64,000 bases of DNA from Phanerochaete sordida (GCA_019973155.2 BPQB01000013.1:1-64000), one strand, 5' to 3'. Shown: positions 21,880 to 33,409, counted from the first letter of the stretch. Program-made: numbers and translations. Notes: generated by a model from the letters alone, not told the origin.

Positions 21880-24156
21880 ATGAGCACCGCCGAATGCATC
21901 GCCTCGGCGCACGACCTGCTCGCCTCGCACAGCGCGCTGCTCAGCCGCGTGCGCACGGCGCAGAAGGCGCACCGGCGCGCGCTGCGCGCGCTGCCGTCGC
22001 CGCCGCGCGCGATCCTCGACGTGCCGCTCGCGCCGTCGCCGCCGCGCTCGCCGCCGGCCTCGCGCTCGCCGTCGCCCGCGCTGCCCGCGCGCCCCGCGCC
22101 GTACCGCCCGGACCTCCCGCCGCCGAAGCGCGCGCGCATGGCGCGCTACGCCAACTACGTGCCCGAGGAGGAGACGATCCGCAACGACTACTCGCAGCGC
22201 TACGTCGACGGCGGCGAGTGGCCGCAGGACTGGGTGCTGGGTGCGGACCCGGAGCATCGGTTTGAAGAGTGCGTGTTGGGTTTGGTGCGGTGGGCGGTGG
22301 TGTCGTGGCACGGGGGTGCCTCCTGGTGGGACGGCGGATGCCTGCGCCAGCCGTCGTCTCATCTGGATGCATCCCATGCTCACTGTACCTTGTGCTTCAG
22401 GCCCATGCTCCTTGCAACGTAGCTGCGTCTGACAATTGCTCAACCTCCCTCTCCCAGGTATCCGAAACAGCAGCGCCTCCTCGCGCTCAAGAAGGCCTCC
22501 GTCGCCCAACACGCCCTCGCACCCCGCTACCTCCCATTCTCCTCGCTTTCCTCACTACACCCCTCAAAGTTCGACGTCATCCTGATCGACCCACCATTCT
22601 CCTCATCATTCACATGGGACGACCTGCAAGAGCTCCCAATACCGGCGCTCGCGGCCGACCCGTCGTTTGTGCTCATGTGGGTAGGAAGCGGCGCAGGAGA
22701 AGGGCTGGAGCGTGGTCGTGAGGTTATGGCAAAGTGGGGCTTCAGGAGATGTGAGGACATTGTCTGGGTGAAGACGAATAACACGACAAACCGGGGGCCT
22801 GGCGTGCGTCACATCTTCTCTCTGTCGTCTTGCGTGCTAACATGTATCATGGTTCTTGCATGCAAGATAGACTGATCCACCGACAACGTCGCTACTCACT
22901 CGCACGAAGCAACACTGTCTCATGGGTATCCGTGGCACTGTACGCCGGTCGACGGACTCGTGGTTCGTACACTGCAACGTCGGTACGTGCGCGCTTTCGT
23001 TTCCGACTATGACACTCCTGAGGCCATGATTTGCAGACACGGACGTGCTCATCTGGGAAGGCGACTCCTCTGACCCTACGCTGAAGCCACCAGAGATGTA
23101 CACGCTGATAGAGAACTTCTGTCTCGGCCTCCGTCGTCTGGAGATCTTCGGTCGTGCGCGCACACTGCGGCCAGGGTGGGTTTCCGCTCTGGCGGAGGGC
23201 GAAGAGGCTCGGATAGAGGACGCTTTGGGAGAGGATGCGCAGATGGAGGATGAAGACTCACCTGTGAAATGGGACCGAGAATCCTACGAGGCGGGCTTGA
23301 GGGAGCTCGCGACGAAGGCTGGCGGGAAGTTTGTCGTACCTATGACGAACGGTAAGCTCCTCTCCGTGTCTATATAGCTGGGACACTCATGCTCGCTCCA
23401 GAAATCGACGCCCTGCGACCCAAGTCTCCCGTTCGCGGTGGCCCGCCGTCATCATCATCCAACATGGGAGCGATGCAGATGTCGAGTTCTCCGAGCGGAA
23501 TGGCCACGCCAATGTCGCAACACACGCACACCCGCAACTTCAACCAGCCACCACGCATGATGGGCCCACCTATCATGCTGGGCAGCGTCGGGCAGATGGG
23601 CGGGCTCGGCGGCGAGGGTCTCGCGCTGCCGATGCAGAACATGGCGCAGAACATGGGCTGGCAGGACCCGAACGTCGGCATGGGCGGCGGGATGGGTATG
23701 GGCGGCGCGCAGGGCATGGCGGCCATGAACGGCATGGGCGGCCTCGGCGCGCTCGCGGCGCTCGGCAACATGGCGAACCTCGGGAACATGGGCGGCAACA
23801 TGGGCGGGATGGGCATGGGCGGGATGAACATGAACCAGTTCGGCGGGAACGGCGGGTTCGACGCGGGCGGGATGCACGGGATGGGGCAGTGGGAGGGCCA
23901 GGACATGATGGGCATGGCGGGCATGGGCATCGGCGGCGGCGGGATGGGGAGCATGGGCGGGAACATGGGTGGTATGAACATGGGCGGCGGGATGGGGATG
24001 CCGAACGCGATGGGCCTGAACGGGATGGGGATGAATGGAGCGGTGGGACCCCGGATGGGCGGGATGAACGGCGGGATGGGCCTGGGATCGATGGGCGGCG
24101 GGATGAACAACATGGGCATGGGCGGGATGAACATGGGCCAGTGGCGAGGTCGGTGA
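21880..24156 (+). CDS. METTL14-like MT-A70 family protein (m6A writer subunit)
   Basis: Homolog of METTL14, the RNA-binding, catalytically silent partner of METTL3/Ime4 in N6-methyladenosine writing on mRNA. Exons: 21880-22268, 22458-22803, 22871-22982, 23037-23351 and 23402-24156. After a Pro/Ser/Arg-rich N-terminus come [81 protein letters not shown] and the terminal [13 protein letters not shown]...RPGW, all in METTL14 order. The tetrapeptide is DPPF, neither the catalytic DPPW of METTL3 nor EPPL of human METTL14, so activity is uncertain. The C-terminal 200 residues are a low-complexity Gly/Met/Asn tail, occupying the place of the RGG tail in animals. The tail ends WRGR. Confidence 0.9.
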
Positions 24157-24437
24157 GCCCGACGCCAGTCTTGTTTTGTGCGATGGACCCTTGCTTTGCT
24201 GTTACACTCTGTATTATTTCTTGCTATTTCTACATGTTTTCCCGGCGGCTAACGCCACAAAGGCGTTGCGCGGCCTGGGCCCGCGGGGGGTGCGCGCTTG
24301 CGGCAGTCTGTCTCCGACACCGACAGGCTCGAGACCCTTCGTCCCCGGCCCTCGCGGGCTTCCCCGCTCACACACCCCCCGCTGCCCAAGGGCGGCCCCC
24401 TCGACTCCTCTGCGCCCGCCTCCCCCCTCCGCCGGCC

Positions 24438-26502
24438 ATGACCACAGCCCCAGAGGCCCTGGAAACGACCAAACTCAGCCGCGGCTACCTCCACCCGTTC
24501 TGGAATGGCGGAAGCGGGCGGTATCTGTACGGTGTCGGAGAGCTCCCGAGGACTGTGCGTGTTTGTGCCGTGCTGCGCGAGAACCGCGCGTGCTGACCTG
24601 CGCGCAGCTCACCGAGCTCGCGATGTGCCAGTTGTCCGCCACAATCCGGCGCACGGACGGCTGGTGGACGAAGCTGAACGACCCTGCATGGAGGTGCCAC
24701 TGGAATAACGCCGCACGCAACACCGTCTTCAACGTCCGCACCTCGACCGGCCTCACCGGGACGTTTCTCTCCCAGAAACATGTGGGTTCGCCCCTCGACG
24801 TGCGTGCGCGCCCGTTTTCGTTTGGCTGAGCCCCTGCAGATCGAATACGTCCTCGACGAGCTGGAGGGGTACCGGGCCTTGCGCGACGCAGACGCGAACT
24901 GGTGCGTGCATCGATGCCGGCCGCGTGCTGGGAACGTGCTTGACGCGGCTATAGCGAGGTCTCCTGCTTCGACCGCATATGGGAAACGAGCGCGGCGCAT
25001 GACCCGGACAGCCTGCACAGCCTGCAGCAGGAGCTCAACGTGCTGCGCACCACCCCGCCCGCGGGCACGCACTGCAGGAACATCGTCAACCCGTACCTGT
25101 ACCCCCTCGTCTACGGCCGCACGCTCGTGCGCGACCGCGCGGGGCATCTTGTGCCCGCGCCGCGCCCGCCCTTCGCGCAGTTCAACTACACGATCTCGGA
25201 CGCCTTCGCGTGCCTCCCGACGCCGTTCGCGGTGTCCGCCGCGGGGCCGCTGCGCGTGCGCGCGCGCGCGTACATCAACGGCGTGCCGCCGTGGCAGCAC
25301 GCGCTCGTGCGCGGGCTCGAGGGCGCGCTCGCGCGCGGCGTGCCGCTGCTCGAGCGCGTGCTCACGGACCTGCACCGCGCGAACCTGCTCCCGCACCGCA
25401 TCCCCGGCACGTGCCGCTACACGACGTGGGACGAGCCGCTCACGCCCGAGCACTCGGACGACGAGGACGGCTGGGCGACCTACCAGCGCGAGCTGCGCGC
25501 GTGGGCGCTCAGCAGGCCGATACAGTACCCGGACGTCTCGGAGGAGGGGTACCCCGGCGGGCTCGAGGAGCGGAGGGTCAGGGTCAGTCTGCGGGGGAGG
25601 ACTGTCAAGGTCATTGTGAAGGTGTCGGACATACACATAGTGAGTGTGCGCTTTATGGCTCTCGGAGGCGTTCCATGACACCATCCGGCACAGCATCCCA
25701 ATCATCCAACATTCGACGGCACACCCTGGCACGCTGAGGGCATGCGGAACGAGCGGATCGTCGCCTCGACGGTGCAATGCCTATCAATGGTACGCTCTGA
25801 CCCAACTCTCCTAGCCTAAGACTGACCGCTCCCTAGTCAAACGTCACGCCCATCAGCCTCGCCTTCCGCATGCCCGTCCGCGCGCCAGTCGGGTGCGCCG
25901 CAGACGACGAAGGCGCAACGATCCGCACGTGGGGCCTGCGCATGCACGCACCAAGCCACCAGTTCCTCGGCACAGCGGCGCTGCACGCAGGGCACGCCGT
26001 CGCATGGCCGAACATCTACCAGCACCGCTACACGGACGTGCGCCTCGAGGACGCGACGCGCCCGGGCATGCTCACGCTCCTGCACCTGCACCTCGTCGAC
26101 CCCGAGCTGCCGGGCACACACGACACGCACGACAACAAACACGACTCTTCACAACACGACTCTTCACAACACGACTCTCCACCACACGACTGCAAAAACG
26201 ACGCGTATGCGGGCGCATGCGGCTGCGGCTGCGGGGGCGGCGGCGCGGCGGACGAGGTGCCCGCGACGGACCGCGTGCCGCCGCAGGACGCGGCGTGGGT
26301 GCGCGCGGCGCTCGAGGCGGGCGTCGACGCGCGCGTGCCGTCCGAGATCCTCGAGCGCATCATGGCGTTCGCGCAGGACGCGCTGCTCGGCGCCGCGGAG
26401 GCGGGCGCGTGCGCGCACGCGATGCGCGAGGAGCGCGTGCGCTTCTGGAAGGAGCACAACCAGCTGTGGTTCAGCTTGCCGTTTGCGGGGTTCGAGAACT
26501 AG
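24438..26502 (+). CDS. DUF4246 family protein
   Basis: Fungal protein of the DUF4246 family; biochemical role unknown. The start at 24438 gives MTTAPEALETTKLSRGYLHP. Family landmarks: RDADAN, IWETS, RNIVNPYLYPLVYGRT, FAQFNYTISDAFACLPT, INGVPP, LERVLTDLH. After an intron with donor GTGAGT, HPNHPTFDGTPWHAEGM and NERIVASTVQCLSM carry the His/Glu-rich core, and the next exon continues SNVTPISLAFR. Near the end it has RVPSEILERIMAFAQDALL and REERVRFWKEHN. There are at least five exons. An unusual insert sits between HLHLVDPELPG and the ARV/PSEIL region: three HDSSQ-type repeats, a Cys/Gly run (ACGCGCGGGG) and acidic residues. The WHxEGM and related His residues are thought to resemble an oxygenase-like barrel; that is inference. 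Confidence 0.85.
26140..26184 (+). repeat. three tandem 15-bp repeats inside the DUF4246 gene
   Basis: Units at 26140-26154, 26155-26169 and 26170-26184; the first two are identical and the third has three changes. In frame they encode HDSSQ, HDSSQ and HDSPP. Their length keeps frame, so unit-number changes would only lengthen or shorten a surface loop. Confidence 0.85.
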
Positions 26503-26805
26503 GCGGGCGCGGCGGACAGGACGGGCGGGGACATTTTTCTTTCTGCTTCGGGGGCTCTTTTGTGGAATTTTGCGGGCATTTGTGTGGGCTTTTCTTGGAG
26601 GCGTGGATACACACGGGGTGCGGTCGAGTGCGCGTTTCGGGCAATTGCATCTTTCCGTTGCTCGGAAAATGATACATACGTGTGGAGGGACACTTTTCGG
26701 CACCGCTACATGAGCATTCAGGTGGGGCATACTGTACATGCGAATCGCAACCTCGTTGGCACGATGCTGTATCCGAGTCCTCGGTCGTCTCCGCTTCGCA
26801 AGGCA
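26503..26805. other. intergenic, convergent 3' ends
   Basis: No gene seen. The DUF4246 gene (plus) and the esterase gene (minus) converge here, so the stretch holds both 3' UTRs. A T-rich run lies at 26533-26610. Confidence 0.5.
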
Positions 26806-29112
26806 CTACTTCTGCATCTGAGCCAAAACCGATTTCGAATTGTCAAAATTGGTCTTGTCGAGGAGGAAGTCTGAGCGTAAAACGTCAGTACTTGACACGA
26901 GCTAGCAAAATAGCGTCGAGGCGTACCGTCCGGTATGACAGTGATGTTGTCTCGCATGAGCTGGAGCACTTGCTTGCTCTCGAGGTCGTACTGCGGCCAT
27001 CCGGCTAATGCGGCACGTTCGCTGCATCAGCCTCCCGCTCAACCACGGAGTCACAGATCGACTCACGACCCGGGTCCAAGTCCACCACGAAGTTGATCCA
27101 GAAGTCGAGCATCTGGTTCGCGAACGCGTCCTCGACCGCCGCGACGGCGGGCACGGGCCCGAAGAGCAGCGCGAGCTCCGACGCGTGCGCGACACCCATC
27201 GCGGGGTCGTTCCCGGGGATGAACTCCGCGAAGAAGTACGCGAACGCGCGCTGGCGCGGCGCGGCCGCCGCGAAGAGCAGGCGGCGCGCGGCGAGGAACA
27301 TGTTGTCCGTGTACCACGCCTCCGCGCGGTCGAAGAGGCTGTCGCCCGTGTGGAACGCGCCGCCGAGCGCGGCGTCGTCCGCGGGGTAGAGCGCGCGGAT
27401 CGTGCGGAGCGTGCTGTTCGCGAGCGTCGAGGGGTCGATGAGCAGGGCGCGGATGTATGCGTCGAAGGCTGCGTCCTCGAGTGCGGGGGGCGTGGAGAGG
27501 TTGAACACGGCCTGCGCGAACTGGGTGCCTTCGTTGAGCTGTGGAAAGGCGTGTTACTGATTTCGTTGTGCGCTCGGAACGAGAGGCAAGGCCTACGTTC
27601 GTTCCGCCGAGTATGGGCACGTGCAGGAAGTCTCCACTGGCGATCTTCTCGGACGGCGGCACTGAGAAGAAGCTGCCCGGCGGTCCTCGCGCTGGCTGCC
27701 ACAGCTGCCTGTTGATGCGCGCGTTCGTAAGGGTCGAGGTCACATTGTGGAGAAGCTATGGACATCATTATTGACCAAATCTACAGGACTCGAGAAGGCG
27801 ATGCTCACGTCAAAGGGGACCTGCTGCAGGCACTCAAAGGAACCCGGGCCCTCTTCGCATCCGGTCATGCTGAGAACATTTGTGTACGGCTGGTCGGGTT
27901 CATCGTAGGTTGATGCTGGAGGGGCTGTCTTGCTGGGAGCAGGAAGTCAGTCGCATCGCCTTCAAGCATTAGTTTCGGCGATGTGTCGTACAAGGGTCCT
28001 GTGTTGGAATCCATAATACCCGCGCGGAACAGATCTTGCTCCGGAGGGAATACGGTGTGTGCTGCTACGCTTCCCGCCCCCGCCGACTGCGAGAGGTCAG
28101 TCTGAGCAAACGCTTGGCTTGAAAGGGGCACTTACCTGTCCCCAGATCGTCACCTGTCACAATACGAAGACACAAACCATAAATATTCTACCACCTCAGG
28201 GAGAACTACCCCACCTTCTCCGGATCACCGCCGAACGCAGCGATGTTCTCTTGCAGGAATTTCAGCGCAAGAATTTGATCCTGAAGGCCGGCATTAAGAT
28301 CCTCGGGCGCGACGTGTTTGCTGGCCAGCTACATTGTCGGAGAGTTATGAAAGCATGGAGCCAAGGAGAGAGGTACTGACGAAACCAAACGTGTTCACGC
28401 GCCAGTTTCTGCAACCCGTCAGGGAGCACGATATTCGAATGTGGACAGCGGCGTACACGGAAACGAAGATAATTGGCTTCGAGATGTTGACGCTCCTGTT
28501 GATAATGCGCGTCGGATCGAATGTTGGGTCGGAGGTGGCGCTGCCAGGATGCTTGTCAGGGCACACTATCAAAACCTCGTGCCTAGAAATGCATACCCGT
28601 GCATGAAGGCTCCTCCCTATTACTTCAGGACCAATCGTTATTCGACGATAGAAGATACTCACATAGAACCAAACCAGAATGGGCAGCTTGTCGTCAGCAG
28701 TGGTTCCGATTGGTCTCCAAACCTAAGTAGGGATGGGTACGGCTGGACGCTAGGTACCAGCGGCCGGTATACACACGTTGAGATTGAGACAGTCCTCGCT
28801 CATCGACGCGCCAAGCGTCGGGTCGGGTAGCTGAGGGCAAGCATCGCCAAAATTGCTGGCATCCTGCACCCCTTTTGCCTTACTCTTGAGCGGGACCGGT
28901 GCTTTGAAGCGCAGTTTCCCCACGGGTGGCTCGGCAAATGGGAGCCCGAGCCATTTTTCGGTGCCGTTGGCGACAGAAGAAACGCCGCGAAATGAGCCTA
29001 CGGTGAGACTGACAGTGAGATCGGGCGAAGGCGCAGCCGATGCTGCGAACAATAGCGGCAGGTGCGCCAGCAGGCAGATGCCCAGGAGAGCGAGGAGCCT
29101 GGGAGGGGCCAT
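26806..29112 (-). CDS. secreted type-B carboxylesterase/lipase (copy A)
   Basis: Alpha/beta hydrolase of the carboxylesterase type B family, secreted. The start at 29112 gives a signal peptide (MAPPRLLALLGICLLAHLPL). Then come GSFRGV, EKWLGLPFAEPPVGKLRFK, SEDCLNLN, PILVWFY-GGAFMHG (oxyanion hole), [23 protein letters not shown], the nucleophile motif GQSAGAGS, the acid in GGTNLNEGTQF, and the histidine-bearing segment before the last exons. It ends [12 protein letters not shown]. More than ten small exons splice cleanly. Two introns flank an 18-nt microexon encoding VTIWGQ; copies at 38.4 and 41.6 kb have no introns there. The substrate is unknown; fungal relatives cleave esters of lipids or plant phenolics. 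Confidence 0.85.
28136..28153 (-). other. 18-nt microexon before the catalytic serine
   Basis: On the minus strand this exon reads GTGACGATCTGGGGACAG (V-T-I-W-G-Q). It lies between an intron with donor GTGGGG and acceptor TGACAG and an intron with donor GTAAGT and acceptor CGCAG. It supplies the first Gly of the GxSxG elbow. Skipping it keeps frame but removes that glycine. Confidence 0.75.
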
Positions 29113-30414
29113 CGTCGTCGAGTTCGCGAAGATGGCCCAAGATCTCGAGGGAAATATATCTCTTCGCGCATTCATATGCCATGAGAAGCCTTGGCGAGCA
29201 TGAGCTTCACGCTGTCGGCATCGCATACAGCGAATCCCTCTCCCGCCTGGTCATGCGAGCTTCTTGCAGTCAGCACGGTGAGCTCCAAGGGACTTATTGA
29301 GGCATTGCCCACCTAGTTATGCGACTCACATGCGCGCACATTGAGGATCGTGAGAAATGCTCTCTACGACAACGCGACATGAGTCGAATTTCGAGTACGG
29401 AAAGAGCAACTCCGCATGCTCGTCGATCCTCAAGTGGGCCTGTAGGATTACCAAGGCTTTGAGCTGCTCAACTGCATATCAATGCAGCCACTACTAATTA
29501 TCCTGGTCTCGTCTGTGTATATAAGTGAACAGCATCCGCTGGGAAAGTCAGGAACGTGGTCGTGGTGGTCGAAGAGAAGTTGCGACTTGATGCAGGCGCT
29601 TGTGCAGCGCGTGTGTTGGGCGGGCCGTGGCGGCAGCAAGGCGGCGGCCAGAACGCGTGTTTCTCGCAGACCACCATCTGAGCTCTGGACGCTATGGTGA
29701 GAAGATTTATTTACATATCCCGTTTCACCCGCTTTTGACTCACACGATAGGGCCAGATGATTTAGCTGGCTTTACGTGGGTGGTCATCTTCTCGGTGTTG
29801 CGGAACGCTCGTGCATCAGAGGCGTCCCTGCTTCGTCGTCGCCTGGTCGCGTCCAGACACCGAGCACCTCCCGTAGCGGCCTCATCCACCGCTCTCACGG
29901 CTACCTTAGGCGTGATAGCATCCGCCTTTGTGTCATATCGTGCTAATGCTACATCCATTCGTGGCCTGTCCTCCACGCACGGGTGAAGTCGGTGACGGTG
30001 AGCGCACCATTTTCCTGACAGCTGAGGGTCTAGAGGTTGCCGTACAACTTCTTCTGATAAATAGAACTCTGCAGGGCTAGTCGCCGTCCCTTTGGACGCG
30101 TCTAGAGGAACCGTCTCGATTTAATATGAGCGCATCGGCTGTGCAGTTTTGGCGGCTTCGTCCATCTGCCTTGACAGATCCTTGACCTCGCGCTCGGCGT
30201 GCCCCGCCCGCAGCTGGTGCGCCGTTTCTCTGTCTTGGGCTCTATCGCTGTCAGACGTCCGATGCAGGCCTTTATCGCGAAACTCTGACGCCGCGACACG
30301 ATGCCCTGCAGCATCGACTCCTTCGCTCCTGAGTTGCGTCCGCATGGCTGCACGGCTGCAATGGCACGCAATCCCCGCGGCGAAGGTGGGCGTCGTCCCG
30401 TTTTCTGAGTGTAT

Positions 30415-30447
30415 ACTCGATTGTTCGAGTTCGATTAGCGCCTCAGG
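30415..30447 (+). repeat. 33-bp inverted repeat, left copy
   Basis: It matches the reverse complement of 31498-31530 at 31 of 33 positions, with core ATTGTTCGAGTTCGATT. Just before it is CCCGTTTTCTG (about 30397), which also occurs near 31538 but in direct orientation. Confidence 0.7.
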
Positions 30448-31497
30448 GTCTGATGTTACTCACTTCGTGACTGATGGTGACAAGCGTGATGCGCCAGGCG
30501 GGTAACCCTCTACGCGGCTACCAACCTGTTTCCAGCTCCGCTGATGGATGGGCGGGCGGGCGTCGGGATCCCGCCCTGGAGCGCATGGTGGGGAACGCGC
30601 TCTGTGCCTCGCACAATTTGAGCATAAAATACAACTAAATTTGAGATACCTCGTAGGTCTAGTGGGAACATAATATGGCCTACATTGAGGCCGTATAATT
30701 GGAAGCAAAGATATATCATGCTGGGATGGTGCACCTCAGGCCCATATGTGGCGACTTATGTTAAATCACGCGAATATAGAGGGTAGCTGGTGACTTTCAC
30801 GGCGAAATGAGGCTAATTTGAGGCCATGGGAAGCGGCCGCTTGTGTGCAGGATCAGACTGAGTACATGTCTGCACAGTAGAAGCTATTCAATGCACTGAA
30901 AGTAGGGAGAATCTGCACTTGCTATGCAGGAGTGCACTTCTGGCCCGCTTGGTAAGTGGCAGCTACCTTCGCACTTCGCGACGAGCAGCTCTCGCGGTGA
31001 GGGGTCTCCGGGGTCCCCTGTGCCAATGGTCCTGACATGCTGCGCCTTCATGCACTCAAATTATGGAGCACAAGCCTGAAGACGGCGGGTTATACTTACT
31101 AAGAGCCAGCCTAGCTGTATGTAAGTCATATTTGAGCAATGCTTTGCCCAGGGATCCAGCGATGCAGGCCCGCCTTCAGTTTCGGTGTGGCGAGCGCGGT
31201 GGTTGCCTGAAATGGTAACCCGTCGAGGGCGGGACTGCTTGAACGACGTCGGACGTCACTACATGTCGCTGTGCCTCACATTACTGCCCAAACCCATTAT
31301 AACATCCATCTAGGTTACATCTAAGCTCACGCAAAGCCTATATACGCATAATTATCGTAGATACCGTCCATTCAGCACTTGGCGCCCATCCCGACGCGAC
31401 CGCCGCGTTGGGCTGAGCATTCGAGGTCCGACGGGCGTGCCCCTAGGGTAAGGGCAGCGGGATCAGCCGGGCGCGGCGTTACCAGGTCACGGAAGCG

Positions 31498-31530
31498 CCT
31501 GGGGCGCCAATCGAACTCGAACAATCGAGT
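31498..31530 (-). repeat. 33-bp inverted repeat, right copy
   Basis: Partner of 30415-30447 in opposite orientation, about 1.05 kb away. It is followed at about 31533-31548 by GTCGCTCCCGTTTTCTG, a near-direct copy of the element preceding the left repeat. Confidence 0.7.
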
Positions 31531-31853
31531 GGTCGCTCCCGTTTTCTGGAGGCCCTCCCGATCATGACGATTGATCTCCGTCTGTAGGCGGGCTGTAGGC
31601 GAGTCCTCTTCCAGACCTCGCTTCGTGCCCCGACACGATTCTTAAGGTTTCCGACGCCGACGATCACCTCACTATTTCCCTCGAACACGGACTTTCGAAC
31701 TATTCGCGGGCATCTGAATCTCTGGCATCAGGCCGCCAAAATAGTACGGTGACAGCGTCTTGGGTCTCATATAAAGGCGGCACCGTCAGGCGAGGATAGA
31801 GGACTAGGCCGAGCCCGTTACCCTTGCGGAACCGCCACATCGCCAACATCAGG

Positions 31854-33071
31854 ATGCGTTTCTTCACCCCAGGTGTCTTCGCGGCCGGCGTTGGCTTCCT
31901 TTCCCTCGCCAGTAGTAGCAATGCACGCGCAGCGTACAAGCTACGGTCTCGGACGACGACGGATGTTTGTGCCAACATCGACGCTGACTTGAGTGTTGAT
32001 GTATTTGGTATTGCTATTACTGTCGGCCTGATCGGTAAGCGTGCGGTCCATTAACGACGCAATCCTGCTTAATTTCGTTCGTCTAGATGTCTGTCTTTGT
32101 CTCTCTGCCATCCCAGTCTTCATCAAGACCAACGTGGTCGCAATTGCCGGGATTACTCTTGTTGGAGAGGCTGCCGTTGAGGCTAATTTGGAAGCCATGG
32201 TCAGCAGCACTTAGCAGCCATATTTCGAAACACCCTCTGATGGTCCACTCAGGTGAACAACGCTCCAGACCACCAGTCCTGCATTTACCCTGATAACTGT
32301 GACCCTATCTGCTCCCATGGGTGAGTATCGCTGTGTCCCAAAGCAATGCCTCGACGTCTGGTGGCTGACCCAAAAGGTCCAGATCCCCCTGTGGCTTCCA
32401 GTGCAAGAACGGCTTCGTTCTCTCTCCCGACCACAAGGACTGCATCTGTCCGGCGCCGAATAAGGTCTGCAACGGCATCTGCGGGCCATTCAAGTCCTGC
32501 CCGTCCTCTGGGCCGAAGAAGCGCGAGGACCTGGAGCGCAGGGTCTCCTGCGGCGCCGGCCAGACCGCCTGCGGTGTTTACGGATGGCAGGGCTTCAACA
32601 GCGTCGACGCGTGGGAGTGCATTGATACCAAGACCGACCTTGAGAGCTGTACGTCCCCATTTCTCGTTCGGTCCCGCACGCCCGGGCGCGCTAGCCTGAC
32701 TGCTGACTTCATCTCTGCTTTTCCGGCCGTTTCTCCGCGCACGTCAATCTGTCGCGCTGCGTTCATGCGTATCTCGAATTCTGCCCCTGCACTCGCGCTT
32801 ATAAAACTTTACCCCTGAAGGCGGCGGGTGCATGGTCCCCTTCGGGCGTACCCCTGCGCACGGTATCGACTGCACCGCCATCCCGGGTGTCATGGATGTC
32901 AACTGCATCTCGGGATCCTGCGTCGTTCGCCGTTGCCAGCCCGGCTACGTCCTCTCCCTCGACAATACCTTCTGCCTCGAGGCCGATAGGATCGCCAAGC
33001 TCAAGGCAGGCGATATCCCCGCGGCCCTGTACGGCCTGGAGCACGTCCCGCTCCAGAAGAAGAGTGCCTGA
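31854..33071 (+). CDS. secreted Cys-rich CPL1-like protein
   Basis: Small secreted cysteine-rich protein with a C-terminal CPL1-like domain, a basidiomycete family named after Cryptococcus Cpl1. Exons: 31854-32034, 32087-32198, 32253-32320, 32377-32648 and 32821-33071. The signal peptide is MRFFTPGVFAAGVGFLSLAS, cleaved near NARA. A hydrophobic/Ala-rich segment is followed by a first Cys cluster (CIYPDNCDPICSH, CGFQCKNGF, CICPAPNKVCNGICG). A dibasic stretch (KKREDLERR) could be cut by a Kex2-type protease. The last part (SCGAGQTACGVYG, GGCMVPFG, GIDCTAIPGVMDVNC, GSCVVRRCQPGYVLS) is the CPL1-like domain. The role in this organism is unknown; a cell-wall or extracellular role is likely. All joins keep the cysteine frame. 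Confidence 0.85.
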
Positions 33072-33409
33072 GGAGCGTATCTAGACTGTCAGCGAGGTGG
33101 CGGTGGCGGTGGCATGGTGGAATCTCTCGGATACAGTTGTGAACAGACTTTGCGAAGCGAAGAGGACTTATTAGGCTAGGCTCGCGTTTCGGTACGTTCT
33201 GTACGACTGTTGGTACCTGCTTATGCGCGAATGTTGTTTCGGTCGCTCCGTGTTCGAAGCTCAATGGTTCGCAAGATCGAAAGTTTGAGTTTCTCGAGCA
33301 TGACGCGAATGGTGGCGTCAATGCAATACAGGTATACGGTACACGTCTGTTCGCTAGATACGCGATTGTAGCCAAGGGCAAAAGCTATTCGGCCCAGCCA
33401 GGCACAGCG
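33072..33409. other. intergenic, convergent 3' ends
   Basis: No gene supported. The region contains the 3' UTR of the CPL1-like gene and the end of the minus-strand Zip2/SHOC1-like gene. A (GGTGGC)n-like short repeat is at 33097-33114. Confidence 0.45.

Larger units (their letters stand above)
29113..31853. other. 2.7 kb without a supported gene
   Basis: Probably accessory or relic DNA. A minus-strand frame at 30121-30345 is hydrophilic and helix-like (EVKDLSRQMDEAAKTAQ) but short and without partner exons. A 33-bp inverted repeat pair is at 30415-30447 and 31498-31530. From about 30600 to 31350 the sequence is relatively AT-rich with frequent stops in all frames. The last 100 bp are the promoter of the CPL1-like gene; a TATAAAG-like motif lies near 31771. 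Confidence 0.45.

Noticed and set aside
23370..24134. A 254-codon Pro/Ile/Met-rich minus-strand frame opposite the METTL14 tail
   Set aside because: It is the antisense of the GGC-ATG-rich Gly/Met repeats and not an independent gene.
25893..26672. Arg-rich frame of 259 codons over the DUF4246 gene
   Set aside because: Frame-shifted shadow; the DUF4246 motifs are in the other frame.
26900..27770. Plus-strand and alternate minus-strand frames over 27.0-27.7 kb as separate genes
   Set aside because: They shadow exons of esterase copy A; only the esterase frame carries the DNxFxxARR and GTNLNEG landmarks.
30415..30447. tRNA B-box-like string TTCGAGTTCGATT as a tRNA gene or SINE
   Set aside because: No A box, no acceptor stem and no cloverleaf could be drawn around it on either strand.
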